In this document: in pieces, positions 1 to 10,260 of the stretch | Position numbering within the stretch: position 1 is the first letter of the stretch | Layout of the letters: the number at the start of each line of letters is the position of its first letter | Assembly (NCBI GenBank): GCA_031308135.1 | Contig: JAHLJT010009436.1 | Span: 139,894,303 to 139,958,302, forward strand | Source: Acheta domesticus | Lineage: Eukaryota > Arthropoda > Insecta > Orthoptera > Gryllidae | Length of the DNA: 64,000 nucleotides | Reading direction: 5' to 3' | The notes under the pieces: generated by a model | What the model saw: the letters and a program-made list of their open reading frames with translations, nothing else | Database searches by the model: none | Told to the model about the DNA's origin: nothing | Translations under genes and position numbers: made by a program

Positions 1-940
1 GATCACTAATGCGCTTTTCTCAGAAATAGACGTACAAACGCCGAAACCTTTAACTTTAGTGCAGAATTAATGCTTCTTGTAAGACTAAACACATGCGACA
101 TTTTGATCGTGAACATTTTGGATGACAATGTATTCGGTCCAAAGGTTACAATGGAGCGCAACAGATGGAATCTAATTTTAAATAAATAGCGTCCTAGTTT
201 CTCGACTAGAACGCAAATGATGCGAGCCATCGTGCAAGATCCAACACGCGATGCATCATCGCTGTTTCAGTGGGTGGCCTCGGGCGGCTGTCATCTGCAA
301 CAGGCCGCCAGAAACAAATCAGAGCGGCTCTGGCAGCGTCCATTTACCACACAGTGGGTGTACGCGTCATGGAGACGACAAAGAGTGAAGGGGGAGAAAA
401 CCCAAGCAATCAAACTTCGCATCCCATCGCTTGCTTTGGAAAGAACGAAATAAAACTCAAGGATAACATTTAATACGATTTCTTTGATTTTATTATGAGG
501 GTAGAGCCAACGGCACTTACGTACCGGAAATACAAGAAAGATATTAACCCTAGCTGAAAGCAATGACCTTTTAAAACTTCACGGAACCATTAATGAAGTT
601 GGAAATTAGCCGCGTACGGGCAAACCTGTTACATGTGCAGTGTTCATTAACAATGTTTATCTACAGTTCTTACTGCTCATTAAATACAATACCATCGTAA
701 TTAAAATGTATTTGAGTTAGATATAATTACCTGAAATACATTTGAAGATTATCATTTGACTTTATTCCAATAGGAAATCATTTTAATATATCGGTATATT
801 TATTTCATATCTAAAATTTTTTTTTTTAAATTTTTTAGAAATGGAAAAGATATTTCATCTTTGATTTTAATTTTGTAATGACCCTTGTTACATATATGTA
901 ACCACATTTCTGGTCAACACACATTTGCAGCTTTTGCACT
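1..940. other. Intergenic, no gene recognised
   Basis: AT-rich sequence with short open frames of up to 90 codons on both strands and none resembling a known domain. T- and A-runs occur around 815-840. I see no repeat or regulatory signal that I can support. Confidence 0.5.
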
Positions 941-1110
941 ATACTGCAATTTTCGTAACTTTGTCCCTGATAGGAATCAGCGGTTTCGCTGCCATCCAAT
1001 CAGGAACTTATATTTCGCGACGTCACTATGGTGACGTTCAAGCTCCCGATTGGATGAAACCATGAACAGCTGATTTCTGTCAGGGACAAAGTTACAAAAA
1101 TCGCAGCATA
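941..1110. mobile_element. Palindromic MITE, type I, copy a
   Basis: The two ends are inverted copies of each other: ATACTGCAATTTTCGTAAC at the left and its near-exact reverse complement ending GCAGCAT at the right, each followed inwards by TTTGTCCCTGA and a CAGCTGATT-like block. The arms go on as CCAATCAGGAACTT on one side and AAGCTCCCGATTGG on the other, around a centre with GTCAC/GTGAC. There is no coding capacity, so this is a non-autonomous DNA transposon. Copies b (37466-37636) and c (62396-62558) align over the whole length; copy c is inverted relative to a and b. The superfamily is not assigned. A TA target duplication is possible but the edges are ambiguous. Confidence 0.85.
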
Positions 1111-1183
1111 ATTTGCAAATTTTATTAGCGACATATATTTGTGTGTATATTTTATATATTATAAATTTATAGTTAACTGGATA

Positions 1184-1255
1184 GCCCTGGTGTCTAAACG
1201 AGTGTGCTCAGCTCTTCGGTCCGAAGGGTCGCAGGTTCGAGTCCTGCCTTGGGCA
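1184..1255 (+). pseudogene. tRNA-like sequence (SINE head)
   Basis: Cloverleaf-sized segment with intact T arm and near-paired acceptor arm, but a degenerate D arm and no U before the anticodon. The minus-strand translation contains the well-known spurious AGLEPAT peptide that antisense tRNA-derived repeats produce, which supports a tRNA origin. Confidence 0.45.
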
Positions 1256-1430
1256 TGGTTGTTTGTCCCTTGTCTCTCATGTATGTGTTGTCGCGGAGTA
1301 CCTCGCGTTCTGTTGACCGCTGATCAGAGGAATCCGGAAGTGTGTTGGTGTCTAGTGTAAGCTCGGATATTCGTTCCATCGGGGCGTAAAGGGTAACCAG
1401 CTGTCAGCTGGACAAAAACCTAGAAAAAAA
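1184..1430 (+). mobile_element. tRNA-derived SINE candidate
   Basis: A 72-nt tRNA-like head (1184-1255) is followed by about 170 bp of unrelated body and an A-rich stretch (1412-1430). In the head, the T arm is perfect (GCAGG, loop TTCGAGT, CCTGC) and is a canonical box B. The outer seven bases GCCCTGG pair with CTTGGGC with one mismatch and one wobble. An anticodon arm CTCTT/AAGGG is possible. The D arm and box A are poor and the base before the putative anticodon is G, so a working tRNA is unlikely. Wording around box B is close to arginine tRNA genes, but that parentage is inferred. Only one copy is seen in this window. Confidence 0.5.
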
Positions 1431-1728
1431 TATTAATTAAGCATATTATGTGAATTAACTATATATAGTTTTCAGATCTTTTATTCAAACGGATACTACA
1501 AATTTTTTTCTAATAATTGTTTGAAAAAATAATATTGTGGTGTCTGTTTTAATGAAAGGCCAGAATATTGCAAATAAACAAATGAACAGGCGTTAACGTA
1601 TTCCTTTATATAAAACGCGTAATATGAAACATTGATACGTAACATTCCTGAGTATCTGAGAAGGCAGTTTCGCCGTGTTTCCGCGTCGGCCGCTCCACTG
1701 CGCGCGGGCTGTCAGCAGGCGAGGGGGT
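1431..1728. other. Intergenic, no gene recognised
   Basis: AT-rich to about 1660, then an abrupt rise in GC leading into the GC-rich duplicated segment. Nothing else supported. Confidence 0.4.
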
Positions 1729-1849
1729 GGGCGGGCGCGCGACCTCCGGACGCCGTGGGCGCTGGCAGAGCGCCGACGCGCGACGCGACGCGCGCCCGCC
1801 CGCGCGCCCGCCCGCCCGCCCGGGTGCACGACCCGCGCGCCGAGGAAGC
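1729..1849. repeat. GC-rich dispersed repeat, long copy
   Basis: The left 40 bp (through CGTGGGCGCTGGCAGAG) and right 37 bp (CGCCCGGGTGCACGACC onwards) are almost identical to 2581-2660, but here they are separated by roughly 41 extra bases of CG-rich simple sequence (GCGACGCGACG and CGCCCGCCCG). Open frames exist on both strands because of the composition, so I do not call a gene. Confidence 0.75.
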
Positions 1850-1980
1850 AGCCCGAGAATGAGTTGTACATATAGTTATACGAATGACTGAGTGAGTGAA
1901 TGAAAGAAAAAAGAAGAAAAGAACATTATAAAGAACTTTTAAAATCACACTACAAAAAACTGTAAAGTAAACTAGGCTAG

Positions 1981-2164
1981 GCCCAAAGAGGCCAGCCAAA
2001 TAATAGTTTTAAGTTAGTAATAAGTTAGTTTTTAAGTTAGTATATTTAAGATATAGCCCTCACCGATCTCCACAAGCCTAATCGGCTGGAGAATAAATGT
2101 AGCCCGTTCTGGAATAAATTCCCGCCCCTCCAGGGCAACTGGAGGGGAGGAAATCGAAAAAAAG
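1981..2164 (+). repeat. Retroelement 3' tail, family V, copy a
   Basis: Begins GCCCAAAGAGGC, runs through several TAAGTTAG motifs, then AATCGGCTGGAGAATAAATG and GGAATAAATTCCCGCC, a GGAGGGGAGG stretch and a terminal A-run. The same order is found at 14836-15010 and, less well, on the minus strand at 49870-50016. Two AATAAA-type signals plus an A-rich end suggest the 3' end of a retrotransposon (LINE or SINE); no reverse-transcriptase coding is seen upstream. Confidence 0.7.
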
Positions 2165-2380
2165 CCCCCTCGCCCTGTGCACCGCGGCGGCGCCACGACA
2201 TTTCAAACAGTTGTACTGTTGGTTAGTTTGAACAACGGAACAAATTTAACAATCAGCGTTAGAACCAAGTTTCATCACCATTCCGAGGATCTCTTACCAT
2301 CATCATTCTATCGTGAAAAGGGAAATTGTCTTTTTCGATCCCTGTTTTGCTCTTGAAGGGAAAATTCCTCAAGTCAAGCC

Positions 2381-2490
2381 ACGTGTGTTCAAGATGGACA
2401 CGTGTGTGTTCGGATGGTGGACGGTGGTGTGTTCACGATGGACACAAGATGGATGGCGTTACGTATTTTCAAGATGGATTCGACGGCATA
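2381..2490. repeat. Short degenerate minisatellite
   Basis: Four or five imperfect repeats of about 20-23 bp built around GTGTTCAAGATGGACAC (variants GTTCGGATGGTGGAC, GTTCACGATGGACAC, TTCAAGATGGATTCG). No gene is seen in the surrounding 2165-2580. Confidence 0.5.
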
Positions 2491-2580
2491 TCATATTCGA
2501 AAATATAGTGAGTTTCTAGTTAAATATAATGACTAATGATAGGAAAATTAGCTACAGTGTGAATTATTAGCATGTACTGT

Positions 2581-2660
2581 GGGCGGGCGCACGACCTCCG
2601 GACGCCGTGGGCGCTGGCAGAGCCGCCCGCCCGGGTGCACGACCCGCGCGCCGAGGAAGC
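2581..2660. repeat. GC-rich dispersed repeat, short copy
   Basis: Near-identical to both flanks of 1729-1849 but without the 41-bp CG-rich insert. GC-rich sequence continues to about 2765. The two copies are direct repeats about 850 bp apart, on either side of the family V tail. Confidence 0.75.
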
Positions 2661-2798
2661 CGCTTGCTCGCCCTGTTGCACCGCAGCGGCTCGGCGTGCC
2701 GCGCGGACGGGGTTACGCAAACAGGGCCGGGCGCGGGTCGCTTCAGCGATGCGGTGGATCGACGTCTGATCTGCTGAGTGAGTGATTGGTTCAGCCTA

Positions 2799-2980
2799 TA
2801 CTCCGATTTAAATGTAGCGTCCCTTCAAGGTCGCGCCGTGGAAGGGAGGGGGAGGGTCATCCAATCGGGAGCTACAATTCCAAAAATTTAGGTCGAAACC
2901 AAGCTCCTGATAGGATGACAATATTCTCTCCTTGCAGCTCGTATTCTTGAAGGGACATTAGACTGCTTGAATTTATTTAG
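2799..2980. mobile_element. Palindromic MITE, type II, copy a
   Basis: Left end TACTCCGATTTAAATG, then GTCCCTTCAAG, then ATCCAATCGGGAGCT; the right half carries the inverse (AGCTCCTGATAGGAT, CTTGAAGGGAC, and a diverged AATTTATTTAG end). The arms share the CCAATCGGGAGCTT block with type I but have different termini. The left arm carries a G-rich interruption (GGGAGGGGGAGGG) that the right lacks. No coding capacity. Confidence 0.75.
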
Positions 2981-2994
2981 AGCTGCGTTTGAAA

Positions 2995-3090
2995 TACAGT
3001 ACATCAGTTGTTGACGGTTTCATCCAATCAGGAATTTGAACGTCACCAGTGACGGCACTGTAGTGACTTACAAGCTCCCGAAGCAGCGTT
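2995..3090. mobile_element. Decayed core of a type I-like MITE
   Basis: Contains the inner arms only: TTTCATCCAATCAGGAA, a GTCACCAGTGAC centre and ACAAGCTCCCGA. The outer TIRs are missing or unrecognisable. It lies between two type II elements, so three related palindromes sit within 630 bp. Confidence 0.6.
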
Positions 3091-3256
3091 GAATTTCGTC
3101 ATCATTTGCTTCATGCTAATGATAAGAGGTAATGGATCTCAATATTTTCCACTCACGCCACTCTTTCGTCATGGAGAACATCGGGGCACAACACTGTGGA
3201 AGAAAGGTAACCTTTCTGCATTAGGGCTTCAAATTCTCGGAAGCTACTCTCTGTAC

Positions 3257-3423
3257 TATACTTCGATTTACTTACACTGTACGTAGACAGATCATTATCT
3301 GCTACGGTGTCGTCCACTCGGGAGCTTGGGTGACACAAAAGTGACGTTTAAAGCTCCTGATTGGATGCCACTGTACAACAGCTGATGATCTGTCAAAGGA
3401 CACTATAAATAAATCTAAGTATA
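3257..3423. mobile_element. Palindromic MITE, type II, copy b
   Basis: Ends are TATACTTCGATTTA and, at the right, AAATCTAAGTATA. Inside are ACAGATCATTATCTGCT / AGCTGATGATCTGT arms and the shared CACTCGGGAGCTTGG / AAGCTCCTGATTGGATG block around GTGACGTTTAAAG. About 167 bp and non-coding. Confidence 0.8.
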
Positions 3424-4430
3424 GTTCAGTTTTAATCAGCGAACAAGGATTTTCAGCATTGGGTCATACCAAAAATTAATTCTTGGGCGAATAATAACTT
3501 TTGTGTTTGTCTGCAATTCCTTCCAGTTTTGAAAGTTGTGCAACACCAACATTTCCTATTAAATTTCAAAAATGAAGTAATTGAGAGAATATTTTATTGC
3601 GTACCTGCAGGCTCAAAATTTGTTTTCATACTTTCCGCAATAGGGGCCTCCCACGTACTAATTTCGTGGCTCACCATTTGAGAATAACTGGATTAAGGAA
3701 TTATTAGCGTTGGAATTAATTTAATATGCCATTCTTCTGTTGAGAGATCGGTGGAGGTTTCACACGTGAAAAAATGTAACAAAGAGGGGGGGAAATACTA
3801 ATTTACTTCATTAGAGTGCGTGTGAATTAAAAGCGCTTTAATCATTCCAAGAACCAAGTAAAAAATTTGAAGCGATGAAAATGTTCGTCCCATTTTCCTT
3901 CCGGAAAAACATACAAAAATGAATTTTTACAATGGCAGTTTGAGTTAATGATAAACAGTATATAAATGAAATGTAATTGTCATTTTGGGCCAATATCTGC
4001 CAAATGATTTCTTTAGTACATAATTCTTGAGGTTCCACTATCATAGAAATTCCCCGGAACTAAAAAGTTCACCCAATTTTCCGTCACTCTTTATTTTAAT
4101 TGCTGACAAACGTTTTGTTTTCAGCAGTTGGCTCTCCGCGCCGCTAATCGCACAGGAACTGATAATTGGCGAAATTGGTCCATTAAACACGTAATCAGTG
4201 TGTACGCGGAAGCGAGAGCCGGGTGATAGTCTGGGTCTCCTTTCAGTTTCCACTCGCAGCGCCGTCGCGCAGGACCTCGCCTTCCGGAAGCCTCCGTCTC
4301 TATCAGCCGCGCCGGAAGGAAAGGCGCCGGATAGCAGCGGTGTTTGACAAGGCGCCCGATGGACATGTTTCATCGCCTTGTCTGCCGCATCGTCTCTTCT
4401 CGGCTGGACGAAAAACGAGCGGTATTTCCT
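3424..4430. other. Intergenic, no gene recognised
   Basis: AT-rich to 4110, moderately GC-rich at 4120-4400. The longest frame (minus strand, 160 codons, 4041-4523) runs into the MITE at 4431 and has no recognisable domain, so I regard it as chance. Confidence 0.5.
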
Positions 4431-4656
4431 ATACTGCGATTTTTCTAACTTCACCCCTGTCTTCACGAAGGGATATGTCACGATATTTCGCGATGTTCTG
4501 AGACCTGCCGCCAGATATCGCATGATCGCAACCGAATCGAGCAGTGCTTGCGATCATGCAACTTCAAGCGGCATGACGGAGAAAGACGCGAAATGCCGTG
4601 TGGTATTCCATCGTGGCCACAGGGGCTTGAGGGGCAGAGTTAAAAAAATCGCACTC
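4431..4656. mobile_element. Palindromic MITE, type III, copy a
   Basis: Left end ATACTGCGATTTTTCTAAC is close to the type I end, and the right end is the inverse (AGTTAAAAAAATCGCACT). Inside, the arms differ from type I: CACCCCTGTC / GGGGCTTGAGGGGC, a GCGAAATGCCGTG-like block, and a core of CGCATGATCGCAA / TTGCGATCATGCAA. Copy b at 40190-40434 aligns throughout; 30714-30948 shares the core only. Confidence 0.8.
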
Positions 4657-5909
4657 TGAAGCTACGGTTCTAAGGAGGAGGTTGTGCGTAACGTATCAAA
4701 GATATTTGCTTTACTGAAACCTCTTAAATTCTGATATATCCACACGGCACATGACGTTTATTTACGAGTCCCTCGCGTTCTGAATACAGAACATTGAGGC
4801 ACGGCAGCTTTGTTACATTCTATTTTAATAGGATTCCTTTTTCTCACGGGTAGTCAATGATTTTCATAGCAAGCTTTCACGCACGTTAATTATAATAATG
4901 AAGTATCAAATTGATTTATATATCAGCGTGTGAGAGTTCAGCATTAACCTATGCCCTTTAACGAGCCATTCAACACTTGTCACTGCCGATATATGTACTA
5001 AAAATGCATGTCTCCGTGAATTATCTCTTAAGATGTGATATTACCTCCCCTCCTCCAGTTTTTTTGTATAGAATTTAAAATGAAAATTTTAAAATATAAA
5101 CCTATGTAGTAATTCACTTATTTCATCAAATACAAAAGAAGACGATTCTTTTAATCGAAAAATACAAGGTAGTTAGTTTTTCAGAAATAATACAAGTACG
5201 TATCAAACACATTGGTCAAAAATATATCAATTTTCTTGACAATGGAAATCAACCTCGAAATCAGTCTGCTTGAATTATTGGTACGCCACTCCCACCCCTT
5301 CGCCCGCATCATCTTCTATGGCCAGCCGTCATGAGCAGCTGCCGGGTCCGCGTGCTGCGCCGCCCGCCCTGAGGAATGAGTGGGGAGGGGGAGGGGGAAT
5401 GAGGTCGGGGTACTTGAAAGTCGAGCGGAGGCGGAGGTGGCGCCGGCGCCAGGGTCGTTGCTCTGGGAGGCTGAAGCGAAGGCAGCCGAACAACTTCTGG
5501 TGCTTCCAAGAGGAGGCAGAAGTTTCAAGAGCGCACAAGTGGGCGCAGTAACAGAAACGTTTGTGCTGCGGCCGAGGGTTCACTGTTCAGATTCAGTGCT
5601 TCTCTTTTCCCACAGCTAACAGCTATTGTTTCGTTGCTTTATCTCATTTTAATGTCTGCTTTGTGAGGCGTGACCGTCTCTCGCCTGAGGTGTGCCACTT
5701 CAATTAATTTATTTACTAGTTACGACTTGCGTTAATTATTTCATTTTCTCTTGTCCCTATTTTTTTATTTTTTACACAATATCGCCTTAATTGTTAATCA
5801 ATATTTTTTTTAGTATAATTTGAAAAGGAAAATAATTTTATTGTTGTAGAGTTAATTCATGTTCGATATCAACAATAATCTATGGTGTTTTATGGGATTT
5901 GATAAAGAT
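4657..5909. other. Intergenic, no gene recognised
   Basis: Mostly AT-rich. A GC-rich, G-run-bearing patch at 5330-5580 is open in several frames on both strands because of composition. No family is recognised. Confidence 0.45.
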
Positions 5910-6001
5910 TCAACATTTTCTTCCGGGCTAGGGGGCCGTGGTCTATAGGAAACTACTTCCAAACGTTTCGACCGTAACTGCGACCCGGAAGAAAATGTTG
6001 A
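5910..6001. repeat. 92-bp inverted-repeat element
   Basis: An 18-bp perfect inverted repeat (TCAACATTTTCTTCCGGG and its complement) encloses 56 bp that includes AAACGTTTCGACCG. It could be a tiny MITE or a foldback remnant. No second copy is seen here. Confidence 0.7.
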
Positions 6002-7649
6002 TTACAACTCCGGCCGTGAGAGCTTACATTGTTATATTAAAGATTCGTTCGTTGATTCAAGCCAAACAACATTATCAAGCCATTTTTAAGTAACACTGTG
6101 GAGCAGAATATTCTCAGTTAATTACAATATTATTTCATTTTGTCAGAGATTTTTTTACAGGCGGGAGATTTACATTCATGCAGCAGCAACTTACAAATAC
6201 CAATAATGGGAAATCCTCCAAATCTCTTTCCACTGTGAAGATTTTTTTATTGTTATTTTCTCGTTGTGCGCGCTGTCATTTAACTTTTATGAGATTCAGT
6301 GCAAGAGTGAAATTCTCCAATAGCGACTATTCCACTAAAGCTAATATGTAAGGAATCCCGGTTCTTCAGCAATAACTTCGTCCATGTCCATTAAAACCAC
6401 TCGCCGCCAATCACCTGCATGACCCGAGAAGCGAGATGCTTTGTAAAGTACGCCGGTTTAAAACAGCGACATTCTCTATTCCAGCTTGCTGCCACTGACA
6501 GCATCGTTAAACCCGAGACAGGAAGCAACACATCCTTAATGCAGCGTCGTGAATCGCAGATCGTTTATTGTGCGCGCCAGATCGTGCAGTCTGTCGCAAC
6601 GACCCGCACAATTGCTGCAGCGCTTGCGTTGAGAGTGGCCGTGGGCGCCTGGTTAGTTGTGAGAAGCGGAGGAGATGGGAGTGGAGTTCGCGTGGAAGGT
6701 CGGGTACAAGAGAGGGCAAACAAGCGGTCTGGAGCCTGGTACGCACCATGACAGCGAAGGGACGCAAAATGACGAAGACGATGACCCAGAAAATATTCGA
6801 GGGTTGGACGGATTGCTGAACCATTTAGGATTGTGCAATCCCAAACTGCATCCTCAGTACCTAATTCAGAGATTGAGAGATGGAATTCGAACGAATTGTT
6901 TAAGATGAAAATTGTGTAACTTCCACAATCATATTTGGTACGCGCATTGTACGCCGTGTATTTAGACTGCCCATCCGTTTGAAGGGGGTTTGAGTAATGT
7001 GTAAGTGTTAAGTGTGCAGTAGAAATGGTTGCTAATTAATAAAGTTAAATTAATTTGAATTTAGAAACTGAATTCATTCGATACCCTTTCCGCTAAAGCA
7101 AAAAGGAACGTTTTCGATAGTCTTTTAGAACCAATAAAATGTAAGGAAAAAACTTACCCCATCTCAAGATGTTTTAGCTCATTTATTAGGTTAGATTTTC
7201 TCTGGCATAGGAATAGCATGTTAAGATATAGTAATATAGTTGTTCCGGTTGAGGACAGGAAGAGCCATTACATTTATGGCTCCCTTTGCATCCATCACTT
7301 TTGCGACGACGTCAGGCGTCGCACACAAAAGGCACAAGAGGCCAAGCACTGTCTCAAACGAGGATGAATCTGGTACAGTCGGCTTAGTATGAAAAATTGA
7401 CTAAATGGTGATTTGTGGGTTGACACTAGCTTTCAAACCAATTTGTTTGTCATCATCAAATTTAACACATACTATTGTCACCTTCCCGTGAACATTTTCA
7501 ACATTTCGACATCCATTTTCAAAACTTTTTTTTACATTTTTATCAAAACAAGGAAAAGCAGGTTATGAAACACTATTCGGCAAGGTCAAATAATTTCCAT
7601 TTATTCTTGTTTGTGGCTCTTCTTCGCTTATTAATGTCACGTCTTTACT
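6002..7649. other. Intergenic, no gene recognised
   Basis: A mixed-composition patch at 6420-6900 has overlapping frames of 60-110 codons on both strands without recognisable domains. A small hairpin GCGACG/CGTCGC lies at 7302-7321. Otherwise AT-rich. Confidence 0.4.
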
Positions 7650-8111
7650 TACCGTATTTACGTCTTAACCATATTTACGCGAATCAAATGCTCACCCCAC
7701 ATTTGGAACTTAAAATTATTAAAAAAGGTTTTGTACCGCATGTATTGCCCAACAATTACAGTATAATAGGTACGGTATTTTTTAAATTTATGTAATACAA
7801 CAATGGATTTCTCGTATAGCATAATTAGCATTCTAATTGCTTAGCGCTTTAAGGAAGCAACATCAGATGTTCTTCTGTTTTTCGTTCATACACCAACAAA
7901 AAAACCAATAATAGGCCAGTGGTAAATGAAAGAAAGTTGTAAAACTCCAACACTCCATTGTGACGTAATAAATGAAAAAAAAGTTACATTGGAGTTCTAC
8001 GGAACGGATTTGCACACTAATGTAATCCGCCATCGATTGTAACGTGCACCACGATTTTGAGTACTACATTTGTTCGAAAAAGGTGCGCATTGAATTCGCG
8101 TAAATACGGTA
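7650..8111. mobile_element. MITE-like element with TACCGTATTTACG TIRs
   Basis: The ends TACCGTATTTACG and CGTAAATACGGTA are exact inverses. The similarity continues inwards: the left reads CGAATCAAATGCTCACC and the right, reverse-complemented, reads CGAATTCAATGCGCACC. The left arm carries an additional 17 bp (TCTTAACCATATTTACG), apparently a local duplication of the TATTTACG end. A 106-codon frame inside (7475-7795) starts outside the element and has no domain, so I do not call it a gene. Confidence 0.7.
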
Positions 8112-8133
8112 TTTAGGTCACTTCTTCACTTAT

Positions 8134-8530
8134 GTACAGTTAGTAACATTCTTGTTTGTAAGTCCATAATTTGCTCGAAAATCGTTAATTTTAAGTGGAA
8201 AATTAATACTAATGAAAAATATATCAAAGATAATTGAATAATTCCAGTTAAATAAAATGTAATTTTGTAAACCCAGACGAAACGGCCTTGAATTTGAAGT
8301 TCACCAGCGTATTTAGTTGCTTGGAAACCTTCCTAGCGGCTAGTTTCCGAGCGACTAAATGTGCTGGTGTATTTCAAATTCAAGTCCATTTCTTCTAGGT
8401 GAACAGTTACATTCTATTTAATTATCAATTATCTTGTAATATATTTTTCATTAGTATTAATTTTCCAATTAAAATTAACGATTTTCGAGCAAATAATGGA
8501 ATGTACAAACAAGAGTGTTACTAACTGTAC
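8134..8530. mobile_element. 397-bp near-perfect palindrome (foldback element)
   Basis: The two arms of about 195 bp are inverse copies, from GTACAGTTAGTAAC at the left to GTTACTAACTGTAC at the right, including GCTCGAAAATCGTTAATTTT, GGAAAATTAATACTAATG and AATTTGAA. The centre is near 8332 (GAAACCTTCCTAGCGGCTAG). Mismatches are sparse and a few short indels exist. The outer ends drift apart. It is non-coding and a transcript would fold into one very long hairpin. Confidence 0.85.
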
Positions 8531-8624
8531 GTCAGTTCTTCACTTATTTATTTTCACTGTTATTCTATCACATCATATCATTTGTCATTTTTTCATTTCT
8601 TTGCTTATTTATTTATTTTTCGCC

Positions 8625-8915
8625 CCGCCCCTTCATCGCGGCCTCTGCTGTCGCGTGGGGGCCGAGCGCCTCGCCCCACCCCGCCGCGCCGCGCCGCGCC
8701 GCGCGCTTCCCGTGCTCGAGACGGCCGGATGCCTGGGCGGCCGAGGTCGTGCGATGGAATTGGCCTTGACCGCCTGGGCGCGCACGGCGAGACAGTGCCT
8801 CCCGTTCCGTCCCGCGGGAATCGGTTCTCATTACTTCTATATTTGGACGTCGCCGCCGCTCGGCCCGGTGCGGCGCAGGAGATGGCTCGTGATAAGGGAC
8901 GTGGCGGTGCGTGGC
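8625..8915. promoter_or_regulatory. CpG-rich island
   Basis: Abrupt change from AT-rich DNA to GC- and CpG-rich sequence, including a run of GCCGCGCCGCG. Frames of 84-152 codons are open on both strands as expected for this composition. It could be a promoter or a GC-rich repeat; no TATA box, initiator or splice site stands out. Confidence 0.3.
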
Positions 8916-10164
8916 CCACAGCTGACCCGTCACGCGGTGATCATTCCTTTCTAAATGGGGCACTGTGATAGGAGTGTGCTTTTAGTTTCGAGATTTAGTA
9001 GCTGATAATGTACGAGAGAATGATGTATAGATAGTTCTGTTCAATCACTTCCTGATCGTTTCACCGTATTTGGAGACTGGATAAGAAAGTATTTTAGGTT
9101 CAGCGGATGTAGGTTGCTGTTATTTTTGTGCTTCTCGTGACACGAATTGGTGTTTATCATTTGAACCAGACAAACATGTGCCTTGAATTGAAGTCTTCTT
9201 GGAAAAAAATATGATATTAAATTCGCAATTGACAATGGGAGTATTTTTATTCGAAATTATGTTTATATTTTGCTGAATATAGAGTGATGAACGAAGGAAA
9301 ATGGCACAGCGGATATCAACGTCGCAACCTATTCCGTAAATAAATCGAATTCTCAGAAATGCATCGTTTGTCAAGTACACGAATAAAGATTTTAAAGTAG
9401 TACACGAATAAAGTATTTACAATCGGATGTTCAATACTTAATGGTTTGTGTTGTCAGATTTATGTTATTGTTTTCAAGCAAACTACAAGCATTCATCAAC
9501 TAAAGAAATGCCCACATTAATTATTAAACATCTGGGTTACTAATTTCCAATACATGCGAAAATTGAAAGAGAAACCTATGTAGCCTCCGACCGTGTGAGA
9601 CATATCTATGGTTTCGTTAGATATGTAGTAACTCTGGAAAACCCCCAAACCAATGAAACGATTTCGATTGTACACAATGAAACCATTTTCGAACTAACGA
9701 GAAACTAACTAGAAATGAGGACATTTGATTGTATGATTTCGCCCACTGTGTGTACTGACTGGATTATCATATTTAGTCCATCACTGATTACGTCACAGCT
9801 GTCGTTACGCGACAGCCAGACTCCAAGGAAGAGGTCGCCAGCTATAAATTATTTGCTATTCGCATATTGTTCTCAAACTGCAACATTTTCGGTATTCTTA
9901 TAATATGCGAAGGAACGGTTGTATAGTCGCGCGAGATATTACGTAGTACGTATCTGTGCCCTCGAAGACGTTAAAGCAATACACGAGAAGGGAACACTGC
10001 GCCTGCGCCGTAGAGTCATCAACGCATTCTATCGCAGTTCAGAAAACATTATTATATTTATTACATATTTAAACATTTATTATATTTCGATTTGTTTTAC
10101 TATAATCTTTAAAGTAAGAAAATGTTAATGTACTTTTTTATATATTCTGTTTATATTCAAATTG
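8916..10164. other. Intergenic, no gene recognised
   Basis: AT-rich. A CTATAAA box-like word lies at 9842 but there is no supporting gene. Short frames only. Confidence 0.45.
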
Positions 10165-10260
10165 GACTACTGAAGAAGAGAAAAAGCGTTACTCGAAAAG
10201 TTGAGAGATGATAATTGTTTAAAAAATTAACAGAACATTTCAATAAAATTTAATAAATAT
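10165..10260 (+). repeat. Retroelement tail with CTGA..GAAA stem-loop, copy 1
   Basis: CTGAAGAAGAG, an 11-nt loop region and CTCGAAAAGTTG are followed by AATAAAATTTAATAAA. The same arrangement is found at 21620-21690 and twice in the inverted pair at 31768-32103. Such tails are common at the 3' ends of invertebrate retroelements (general knowledge); the family is not determined. Confidence 0.5.

Noticed and set aside
1194..1379. Minus-strand 61-codon frame containing an AGLEPAT peptide
   Set aside because: This peptide is a well-known artefact of translating the antisense strand of tRNA-derived sequence; it supports the SINE call and is not a gene.
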